NCBI GenBank assembly: GCA_031266955.1
Contig: JAISAA010000209.1
Location: 1 to 6,334 of the forward strand
DNA length: 6,334 nucleotides
DNA from: Oscillospiraceae bacterium
GTDB lineage: Bacteria > Bacillota > Clostridia > Oscillospirales > Oscillospiraceae
Direction: 5' to 3'
Part shown: piece by piece, positions 1 to 5,328 of the stretch
Layout: each line of letters opens with the position of its first letter
Numbering within the stretch: the first letter of the stretch is position 1
Program-made: the position numbers and the translations under genes
Notes under the pieces: model-generated
The model's database searches: none
The model's input: the letters and a program-made list of their open reading frames with translations, nothing else
Told to the model about the DNA's origin: nothing

Positions 1-1259
1 ATCAAATTCAGCGGCAGCGTCCAAAACAGCCCCGTGCGTGAATTGTTCAGTCTTTTGAGCACGTTCCTGACCTTGTAAAATTCTCGGTTTACATAGTTGA
101 ATCCGTCCAACAGCTCCTCGGGCGTCATATTTGCGGGGCGGAACACAACGTCGGTCCGGCTGTTGTATTTTGACCAGTCCTCCGTGAGAATGCGCCCCTC
201 CGCTTTGAGGCGATTAAAAAGCGGGGTGTTGGGATATGGCGTCAGGATATTGAACGTCGCGTTTTGTATGCCGTTTTTTATGAGGAAATCAAGCGTTTTA
301 TCAAATACATCAGTTTTGTCACAGTCGAACCCAAAGACTATGCCGGCCTGTATTGAGATGCCGTGCGAGTGGATGCGCTTTATGATTTCCTCATAGCGCG
401 CGACCTTGTTGAACGATTTGTTTGAACTGTCAAGCGACATCTGCGTTATGCTCTCAAACCCTATAAACAGGTGCCGGCAGCCGCTTTTATACGCGAGCTC
501 CAAAAACTCGCCGTCCTCTCCGGCCCTTATGCTCGCTTGGCTTGTCCACCATTTTTTGTACGGGCTTATCGCCCGGAATATCTCTTTCGCGTACTCCAGA
601 TCCGCGCAAATGTTATCGTCCCAAAAGACGATCACTTTGCCCTTGAACGTCGAAAAATCCTTGACGATCTCCTCGACGGGGCGCTTGTTGAATTTGTGCT
701 TATACATACAGGCGATAGCGCAAAACTCGCAGGAATTGGGGCAGCCGCGCGTGGCGAACATAGTCCCCGCCGTATGGTCCTTCCGGTGAAAGTGTTCTTT
801 TTTGAGCAGCGGCGCGGCTGACAGGTCCACAGGGCTGTCGTCCTCATAACGCCGTTTAACGGCGCCGTTCCCGAAATCCTCGAAAAACCTCGGCAGCGTA
901 TTTTCGGCCTCGCCCACAAAAATGCTGTCGGCGTACAACTGCGCCTCGCCGGGCGCCAGCGTGACGTGCGGGCCGCCCATTATAACGAGCGCGCCTTTAT
1001 CCCTGAACCTTCGGGCAATATCGTAAGCGTGATAACAGCAGGGCGTATGAAACGTGAGCCCGACGAGGTCATAGCGTTTGTCATAATCTATCGTCTGGAC
1101 TTCCTCGTCTATATGCTCAACTTCCCAATCCTCAGGGAAAAATGCCGCTAAATACGGCATCGTGCACTGCTGGAATTTGATGTACCTCGCGCCGCGGATC
1201 GTCTGTATCTCCTCGGACGAAACCGTGATAAGCAGGGCCTTTCTTTTTGTCTCATTCAT
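1..1259 (-). CDS. Radical SAM protein with N-terminal B12-binding-like domain (3' end beyond window)
   Basis: The frame is open from ATG at 1259 to the left edge, giving 419 visible residues with no stop, so the C-terminus is missing. The 4Fe-4S/SAM motif CPNSCEFC gives Cys173, Cys177 and Cys180. It is preceded by a Rossmann-like region (about residues 5-130) with YDLVGLTFHTP and MGGPHVTLAPGEA, typical of the cobalamin-binding half of the BchE-like class B radical SAM proteins. I see no DxHxxG motif, so any cobalamin would not be bound through a lower-ligand His of that kind. Later segments (IGFES near 266, GIVFGFD near 306, LTPYPNTPLFNRL near 339) fit the rest of the TIM barrel and its C-terminal extension. 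An in-frame TGA lies three codons before this ATG, so no earlier start is possible. There is no clear Shine-Dalgarno, and it follows tyrS by 11 bases, so translational coupling is likely. The substrate is unknown. Such proteins perform methylations or other radical rearrangements. Confidence 0.9.
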   Translation of the reverse strand, partial: MNETKRKALLITVSSEEIQTIRGARYIKFQQCTMPYLAAFFPEDWEVEHIDEEVQTIDYDKRYDLVGLTFHTPCCYHAYDIARRFRDKGALVIMGGPHVTLAPGEAQLYADSIFVGEAENTLPRFFEDFGNGAVKRRYEDDSPVDLSAAPLLKKEHFHRKDHTAGTMFATRGCPNSCEFCAIACMYKHKFNKRPVEEIVKDFSTFKGKVIVFWDDNICADLEYAKEIFRAISPYKKWWTSQASIRAGEDGEFLELAYKSGCRHLFIGFESITQMSLDSSNKSFNKVARYEEIIKRIHSHGISIQAGIVFGFDCDKTDVFDKTLDFLIKNGIQNATFNILTPYPNTPLFNRLKAEGRILTEDWSKYNSRTDVVFRPANMTPEELLDGFNYVNREFYKVRNVLKRLNNSRTGLFWTLPLNL

Positions 1260-1267
1260 ATTATTTC

Positions 1268-1281
1268 AGCTCATTTGAGCT
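1268..1281. repeat. Short palindrome at the tyrS stop / radical SAM start junction
   Basis: AGCTCA and TGAGCT arms flank a 2-base centre, covering the tyrS stop codon and sitting just before the next start. In mRNA it could form a small hairpin and influence re-initiation on the downstream gene, which lacks a clear ribosome binding site. It is too short, and has no U-tract, to be a terminator. The function is inferred. Confidence 0.35.
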
Positions 1282-2458
1282 CGGCGTGTTGCCGGTCGAA
1301 CCGGACCTGTACGAATTTATTTTTGCCACGGCTCAGGACGGCGCCGTTCCGCACGGATAAATTCACATCGCCGACAGTTACGCCGTCTATCTTAACACCT
1401 CCGCCGTCAATCAATCTTCTTGCGTCGGAATTTGAAGCGGCGAAGCCCGCCTGCTTGAGCAATTCTATAATAGATATTTCTTCGGAATCAATTGTCAAAG
1501 TTCTCATCTCCTCCGGCGCTTTTCCGGACGCTATTGAACGGTATCTTTTTTCGGCCTGCTCTACGGCTTCTTCGCCGTGATAGAGCCTGACGATCTCCCG
1601 CGCGTAAACGAAATGCGCCTGCCGGATATCGCGCGTCAAAAGCCGGGTGTATTCTTCCTCGGGAATATCGGTCGTCAAGCGAAAATAATCGGGCATGATA
1701 TTGTCCGGCACCTTCATACACTTCTCGAATATTATCTCCGCCGGCTCGTCGATCCCGATGTAATTGTCCAGCGACTTGCTCATCTTTTCAACGCCGTCAA
1801 GTCCGGGCAGCAGGGGAAATGTGATGACCTCCTGCGGTTCCTGTCCGTAATCCTTTTGCAGCTCGCGCCCGACCAGCAAATTAAAGGTCTGATCCGTTCC
1901 TCCGACCTCTATGTCGGCGCCTAACGCTATCGAATCATAGCCCTGCATCAAAGGATATAACAACTCGTGCAGACCTATGGGCTGATTGTTTGAATAACGG
2001 TTCGCGAAATCATCCCGTTCAAGGATGCGGGCAAGCGTGTACTTCCCGGCGAGCTTTAGGACGTCGGCAAAATCCAGCTTGCCGAGCCATTCGGAGTTAT
2101 ATGTAATACGCGCTTTTGCCGGGTCAAGGATTTTTGTCACCTGCTCGAAATAGCTTTTTCCGTTCCGGCGGGTATCCTCAAACGAAAGCGGAAGCCGCGC
2201 TTTATTGCGCCCCGACGGGTCTCCGATCATTCCGGTAAAGTCGCCTATGACAAAAATAATTTCGTGCCCGGCGTCTTGCAGCTTGCGAAGCATCCGAAGC
2301 GTAACGGAGTGCCCCAAGTGCAGATCGGGGCGCGACGGATCGGCGCCGAATTTTATCTTCAAAGACTTTCCGCTCGCGAGACGCTTCTGCAAGCCTTCCT
2401 CTGAAAATATATCGACCGCGCCGCGCTTGACGGTCTCGAACAAATCATTGCGTTCCAT
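1271..2458 (-). CDS. tyrS: Tyrosyl-tRNA synthetase (type 2, class I)
   Basis: Charges tRNA-Tyr with tyrosine using ATP in the cytoplasm; it is essential for translation. Counting from the first of two tandem Met codons, the class I signature HLGH is at 48-51 after GADPSRPDL, the KMSKS loop is at 226-230, and the tyrosine-pocket segments YPLMQGYDS (169-177) and GGTDQ (187-191) are present. About residues 330-390 form an S4 RNA-binding domain (LLKQAGFAASNSDARRLI, then GGGVKIDG). The GDFTGMIGDPSGR segment and the HLGH form fit the type 2 (TyrZ-like) subfamily, and about 395 residues is full length. I start at the second ATG because AAGGAG lies 6 bases before it but only 3 bases before the ATG at 2461. 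It is first in an operon with the radical SAM gene. The leader is about 45 bases, too short for a tyrosine T-box. Confidence 0.97.
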   Translation of the reverse strand: MERNDLFETVKRGAVDIFSEEGLQKRLASGKSLKIKFGADPSRPDLHLGHSVTLRMLRKLQDAGHEIIFVIGDFTGMIGDPSGRNKARLPLSFEDTRRNGKSYFEQVTKILDPAKARITYNSEWLGKLDFADVLKLAGKYTLARILERDDFANRYSNNQPIGLHELLYPLMQGYDSIALGADIEVGGTDQTFNLLVGRELQKDYGQEPQEVITFPLLPGLDGVEKMSKSLDNYIGIDEPAEIIFEKCMKVPDNIMPDYFRLTTDIPEEEYTRLLTRDIRQAHFVYAREIVRLYHGEEAVEQAEKRYRSIASGKAPEEMRTLTIDSEEISIIELLKQAGFAASNSDARRLIDGGGVKIDGVTVGDVNLSVRNGAVLSRGKNKFVQVRFDRQHAELK

Positions 2459-2464
2459 CATAAT

Positions 2465-2470
2465 CTCCTT
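2465..2470 (-). promoter_or_regulatory. Ribosome binding site of tyrS
   Basis: The minus strand reads AAGGAG followed by ATTATGATG. The spacing of 3 bases to the first ATG and 6 to the second favours initiation at 2458. The difference is a single Met residue. Confidence 0.75.
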
Positions 2471-2496
2471 AAAAATAAAAGCCGCAGCTATTTTTA
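2470..2496 (-). repeat. AT-rich inverted repeat in the tyrS leader, abutting the ribosome binding site
   Basis: Eight-base arms TAAAAATA and TATTTTTA flank an 11-base GC-rich loop. The 3' arm in the mRNA touches the AAGGAG ribosome binding site. A weak leader hairpin is possible. No T-box or known riboswitch core is visible here. Confidence 0.35.
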
Positions 2497-2512
2497 TCTG
2501 AAAACAGTGGAC

Positions 2513-2541
2513 ATTCTACCACAGGCGCCGCCTAAATTCAA
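2513..2541 (-). promoter_or_regulatory. Sigma-A-type promoter for tyrS and the radical SAM gene
   Basis: On the minus strand, -35 TTGAAT (2536-2541) and -10 TAGAAT (2513-2518) are 17 bases apart. The expected start of transcription is about 2505-2508. The spacer holds the 11-base palindrome AGGCGCCGCCT (2523-2533), which could be a regulator site but may be chance. The -35 box is 27 bases from the -35 box of the divergent toxin-antitoxin promoter. Confidence 0.75.
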
Positions 2542-2568
2542 CGCAAAAAAGTTCTATTTCACTAAACA

Positions 2569-2597
2569 TTGAAAATCACCGGCAACTATGATATAAT
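2569..2597 (+). promoter_or_regulatory. Sigma-A-type extended -10 promoter of the toxin-antitoxin operon
   Basis: TTGAAA (2569-2574), a 17-base spacer and a perfect TATAAT (2592-2597) preceded by TG in the extended -10 position (2589-2590). Transcription should start near 2604, giving a leader of about 25 bases. The -10 box is enclosed by GGCA (2581-2584) and TGCC (2599-2602), a weak candidate for a dyad operator. Confidence 0.85.
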
Positions 2598-2628
2598 GTG
2601 CCATATTTGAGCTGAAAGGGGAATCATT

Positions 2629-2946
2629 ATGTCTGATGTTTACGCGGTCACGCTTAGAATTGAGGTGCTGCGCGAGTTTGCTTCCAGTATCGGAGCGAGT
2701 TATTCGCGGTATTTTATCAAACACTCTATTGACTGGAAAGACGAAACGAATCCGCTGGTAGCTAATAGCTGGGAGCTTGCTGCGGCGAAAGATAAAATGC
2801 TGCGCTGCGATACGCTTGCGGAATTGCAACCGTTTGAAAACCGGCTCAAGGAATTGCGCGATATAATTAAAGGGTTGGAGGATGTAGATAAATGCGAAGA
2901 GAAAAGTTTGCGAGTTACACTGACAGCCAGTTTACAGACGCGCTGA
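2629..2946 (+). CDS. Epsilon-like antitoxin of an epsilon/zeta toxin-antitoxin pair
   Basis: A predicted 105-residue, mostly helical protein immediately upstream of, and overlapping by 55 bases, the zeta toxin gene. Size and position match epsilon antitoxins (about 90 residues, three-helix bundles), which block the ATP site of zeta with their N-terminal helix. The N-terminal pattern Tyr5, Thr8, Ile11-Glu12, Glu16, Ala18-Ser19, then His32 and Asp35-Trp-Lys37, resembles the pSM19035 epsilon protein as I remember it; an alignment is needed to confirm this. The C-terminal 15 or so residues are encoded within the toxin gene overlap and extend beyond the usual length. It shows no helix-turn-helix, unlike PezA, so autoregulation by this protein is not evident. 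The ribosome binding site AGGGG (2617-2621) is 7 bases before the ATG. Confidence 0.75.
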   Translation: MSDVYAVTLRIEVLREFASSIGASYSRYFIKHSIDWKDETNPLVANSWELAAAKDKMLRCDTLAELQPFENRLKELRDIIKGLEDVDKCEEKSLRVTLTASLQTR

Positions 2947-3623
2947 ATGAAATTTATGAATACCTAGTGAAAAATAAAAATCCAGCAGCCATACCAAAAG
3001 CCATACTTCTCGGTGGGCAACCGGGGGCGGGGAAAACGACGTTGCATAAAATCATCGGGCAGCGCGAGCCGAACACGGTTTTTATTGTGGGTGACGATTT
3101 CCGCGAACACCACCCAAATTTCGCGGCGCTGAACGAAAAATACGGCGACAGCGTTCCGTACACCGCGCCGTTCGCCGGAAAGATGACCGAAGCTATCATT
3201 GAAAGGCTCTCGGACGAGCGGTATAACCTCATGATCGAGGGTACGTTACGCACAACGGAGGTTCCCGAAAAAACAAACGCGCTGCTAAAAAGCAAAGGAT
3301 ACACAACGGAGTTATACGTTATGGCGGTATCCGCCGAACAATCGTGGCAAGGGACGATCAAACGCTTTGAACAGATGAAAATGCTCGGTATGACAGCGCG
3401 CGCCACCGATAAAGTACATCACGACATGGTAGTAGCCGCCCTGCCGGAAAACCTCGGGAAGCTGTATGAGGGCGGATTTTTTGAACGGCTGCGCCTGTAC
3501 ACGCGAGAGAAACTGTGTATATACGACAGCGAAAAAACACCCGGCGTCAATCCCCGGGACTTGATAAAAGCGGTTTTGGAGGAAAAAAGCAAGACCGCCT
3601 TGCCGAGGGACGCGAAGCAATAG
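2892..3623 (+). CDS. Zeta toxin family UDP-N-acetylglucosamine kinase
   Basis: Zeta and PezT toxins phosphorylate the 3'-OH of UDP-GlcNAc peptidoglycan precursors, which poisons cell wall synthesis. The 243-residue protein has a Walker A motif GQPGAGKTT (42-50, Lys48), GDDFREHHPNF (67-77) supplying the catalytic Asp region, EGTLRTTEVP (116-125; Glu116 and Thr118 match key zeta residues), Arg158 in IKRFE and Arg170 in MTARAT, the expected ATP-gripping arginines. The segments GYTTELYVMAVS and LPENL also match zeta proteins. All key residues are present, so the toxin looks active. It is shorter than plasmid zeta (about 287 residues) because the C-terminal tail is missing, as in PezT. GGAGG (2877-2881) is 10 bases before the ATG, inside the antitoxin gene. 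The overlap suggests coupled expression. It ends close to a strong terminator. Confidence 0.95.
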   Translation: MRREKFASYTDSQFTDALNEIYEYLVKNKNPAAIPKAILLGGQPGAGKTTLHKIIGQREPNTVFIVGDDFREHHPNFAALNEKYGDSVPYTAPFAGKMTEAIIERLSDERYNLMIEGTLRTTEVPEKTNALLKSKGYTTELYVMAVSAEQSWQGTIKRFEQMKMLGMTARATDKVHHDMVVAALPENLGKLYEGGFFERLRLYTREKLCIYDSEKTPGVNPRDLIKAVLEEKSKTALPRDAKQ

Positions 3624-3659
3624 CTAAAAAACGGATTCTTAACACAGCAGGATATCTGC

Positions 3660-3700
3660 AAAAAAAACAGCGGCGCAGTCAACCCGCGCCGCTGTTTCTA
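3660..3700. terminator. Bidirectional rho-independent terminator
   Basis: A perfect 12-base stem (3665-3676 with 3686-3697, AAACAGCGGCGC and its complement) and a 9-base loop. On the plus strand the stem ends in a T-rich tail (TTTCTATAT), ending the toxin-antitoxin transcript 40 bases after its stop. On the minus strand it runs into eight T residues in a row (complement of 3660-3667), ending the URO-D-family transcript from 3724. Both converging operons share it. Confidence 0.92.
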
Positions 3701-3723
3701 TATCCGATTCTGGGCGGACGCCC

Positions 3724-4770
3724 TTATTTTTTCTGCTTTGCCACCCACTCGGCGCCGTACTTGTTCATCTCGTCGACGACGATGACTTCGTTCTTCTCGT
3801 ACAAGCAGTTGATGCTGCCGATGCAGGGCAGGAAATGCCCGCCCGGGCCGTAGGTGTCGATAGCGCGGCGAACCTCGGCGCGTATCTCCTCCTCCGAAGC
3901 CTCGGGGTTGTCGATTATTGCGGATTCCAGGCCGCCCATAAGCAGCAGGTTCAGGCCCTTTTCGTCGAGCTGCTTCTGAATGAGCTGAATATCGTTCGTC
4001 GGCAGCGCGCCCTGCCACATATCGACGTCCATTTCGGCGAAATCGGCGGCGAACGGCGTGATATAGCAGTCGCAGTGGTGCTGAACGAGCTTGCCGCGGC
4101 TGTGTACGTACGAATATAGCTTCTTATAGCGCGGCTTTAGCATTTCGCGGAAGATAGTCGGTGAGAAGAACAGCTTTTCCTTGGCGCCGAGGTCGTCGTG
4201 GCTGTGGATCATATCGATGTCAAGGTTGTCGATAAGCTGCTTTAGCACCTCGAGCTTCCAGTCTGTGTACGCGTCGAAGAATTCCTCCACCTCGTCTGCG
4301 TTGACGATCAGATCCTCCATCACGAACTCGAACGCGCGCAGGCTGTGCAGACGCTCGAACAGTCCGCGGAACGTCGGTACCATTACGAGCTCGCCGCGCT
4401 CGTGCGCCGCCTTGCACTGCGCCTGGGCATACGACCAGTCGAGGTCTTTCGGAATTTCCGGGAATTTTACGTAGTCGCGCCAGTGCTCCATATCCTGTAT
4501 GACCTGATTGCTCGCGTCGGTGAGCGGGATGATGCCGGGGTCTTCTCCGACGATATACCGGTGAGTGACGCCCCAGAGATCCTGATAGCGCTCGCCGGAG
4601 AATTGGAGGATATCCCAGTTTGTGATCGGATCGATAACGGCGTGGAACAGCAGCTCCGGACCGGCGGGACCGAACACGACCTCCTGCGGGAACGGGTCAA
4701 ACGCGTGCCCCATAAATTTAGGGGGCTGCTCATTTTTGAGCGCGGAGAAGAAAAGTTCTTTCTTTGTCAT
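3724..4770 (-). CDS. URO-D-fold methyltransferase-like protein (MtaA/CmuA type), copy A
   Basis: A 348-residue protein of the uroporphyrinogen decarboxylase fold family. It is not heme-pathway HemE: the N-terminal MRQAGR motif is absent. Instead it carries the H-x-C element of zinc-dependent corrinoid:thiol methyltransferases, His231-His232-Cys233 in GKLVQHHCDCY, and a downstream Cys316 in GGHFLPCIGS that fits the third zinc ligand. The family marker IHSHDDLGAKEKLFFSP is at 188-204, and GLESAI at 280-285 lies in the last barrel strands. In MtaA/MtbA proteins the zinc activates a thiol that accepts a methyl group from a methyl-corrinoid protein; no corrinoid protein is in view, so the substrate is unknown. 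AGGAGG (4778-4783) lies 7 bases before the ATG, fixing the start. It has its own promoter but may also be read from the upstream thioesterase unit. The motif reads HCDC where most relatives have SCGN. Confidence 0.88.
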   Translation of the reverse strand: MTKKELFFSALKNEQPPKFMGHAFDPFPQEVVFGPAGPELLFHAVIDPITNWDILQFSGERYQDLWGVTHRYIVGEDPGIIPLTDASNQVIQDMEHWRDYVKFPEIPKDLDWSYAQAQCKAAHERGELVMVPTFRGLFERLHSLRAFEFVMEDLIVNADEVEEFFDAYTDWKLEVLKQLIDNLDIDMIHSHDDLGAKEKLFFSPTIFREMLKPRYKKLYSYVHSRGKLVQHHCDCYITPFAADFAEMDVDMWQGALPTNDIQLIQKQLDEKGLNLLLMGGLESAIIDNPEASEEEIRAEVRRAIDTYGPGGHFLPCIGSINCLYEKNEVIVVDEMNKYGAEWVAKQKK

Positions 4771-4808
4771 TGTGAAACCTCCTGCTGATATTTATTTTGG
4801 ACGCCCTT

Positions 4809-4838
4809 AGAATATCATTTTTACACAAGGGTTGTCAA
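4809..4838 (-). promoter_or_regulatory. Promoter of URO-D-family gene A
   Basis: On the minus strand there is a perfect -35 TTGACA (4833-4838), an 18-base spacer, and TATTCT (4809-4814) preceded by TG in the extended -10 position. Transcription should start near 4802, about 32 bases before the start codon. The intergenic gap of 116 bases holds no clear terminator for the upstream thioesterase, so readthrough is also possible. Confidence 0.75.
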
Positions 4839-4848
4839 GCGTTGATAA
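4832..4848. promoter_or_regulatory. Candidate operator overlapping the -35 box
   Basis: TTGTCAA-GCG-TTGATAA is a 7-3-7 inverted repeat with one mismatch. It covers the entire -35 box of the promoter of URO-D-family gene A, the usual place for a repressor or a class II activator. The dyad is visible directly; the regulatory role is inferred and no regulator gene lies in the window. Confidence 0.45.
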
Positions 4849-4860
4849 AGGATTTCGTAA

Positions 4861-4872
4861 AATATTAATATT
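4861..4872. promoter_or_regulatory. 12-base AT palindrome upstream of the promoter of gene A
   Basis: AATATTAATATT is a perfect palindrome about 22 bases upstream of the -35 box. It could be an UP-like element or a second regulator site. Low sequence complexity means it may be chance. Confidence 0.3.
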
Positions 4873-4886
4873 ACCCGCCGCGCGCT

Positions 4887-5327
4887 TCAAAAGGCCCGCT
4901 CCGGGGGTTTTGCCGTCGTAAAGGCGTTGCCCAGCATTTCCGCGACGGCGTTACCGAGCTCGTCCGACACGGAAATGCCGAACACTGACATCGTCCTGCC
5001 GCCGGACAGACGGCGCGAGCGCGCGAACAGCCGCTTCCCTCGCGGCGTCTTCAGATACGATATTGAGCACGACTGCCCCACCGTCCCGCCGACGTCCTCG
5101 CCGCGCAGCAGCGCCTGATTGCAATGCACGGCGAAGCACAGGTCGGCGAGCGTGAATATCGCCCCGCCCTGCACCGCCCCCATCGCGTTGCGGTGCTTGT
5201 CCTCAATTTCGAGCGAGCAGACGACCTCATCGTCCGTCACGGACTCTATATACGCGCCGGCGAGCGCCGCGAAGCGGTCAGCCGCGAAAAATTCGCGGAC
5301 GCGCCCGATATCGTACTCGAAGTTCAT
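4887..5327 (-). CDS. PaaI-type hotdog-fold thioesterase
   Basis: A 146-residue single-domain 4HBT protein of the PaaI family, of usual length. These enzymes hydrolyse acyl- or aryl-CoA thioesters in the cytoplasm as homotetramers. The family core is clear: HRNAMGAVQGGAIFTLAD (45-62) followed by LCFAVHCN, with Asp62 at the usual catalytic position and Asn47 in the RN element. The residue before the GG pair is Gln53, where PaaI proper has His. The C-terminal strands carry SISYLKTPRGKRL and GRTMSVFGISVSD. I start at ATG 5327, one base after the TAA of the upstream URO-D-family gene; the frame stays open further upstream, but there it lies within that gene. The nearest GGGAG is 16 bases away, so translation probably depends on coupling. 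The tight link suggests a shared pathway, perhaps releasing a CoA-bound substrate or product of the methyltransferase. Confidence 0.88.
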   Translation of the reverse strand: MNFEYDIGRVREFFAADRFAALAGAYIESVTDDEVVCSLEIEDKHRNAMGAVQGGAIFTLADLCFAVHCNQALLRGEDVGGTVGQSCSISYLKTPRGKRLFARSRRLSGGRTMSVFGISVSDELGNAVAEMLGNAFTTAKPPERAF

Positions 5328-5328
5328 A

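Noticed and set aside
97..1151. Plus-strand open frames opposite the radical SAM gene
   Set aside because: They are shadows of the minus-strand gene: no ribosome binding sites, no recognisable motifs, and the opposite strand has a full, motif-bearing frame.
1275..2501. Plus-strand frames opposite tyrS
   Set aside because: tyrS is unambiguous on the minus strand; these frames have no supporting motifs.
2462..2628. Tyrosine T-box riboswitch upstream of tyrS
   Set aside because: The leader from the inferred transcription start is about 45 bases, and the T-box sequence (AGGGTGGNACCGCG type) is absent.
2481..3706. Possible direct repeats flanking the toxin-antitoxin module (GCCGC...TTT..TAT at both ends)
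   Set aside because: The match is short and gapped, and the right copy is part of the terminator stem. It is not convincing as an attachment or target-site duplication.
3724..4770. HemE, heme-pathway uroporphyrinogen decarboxylase
   Set aside because: There is no MRQAGR motif, and an H-x-C metal site typical of methyltransferase relatives is present.
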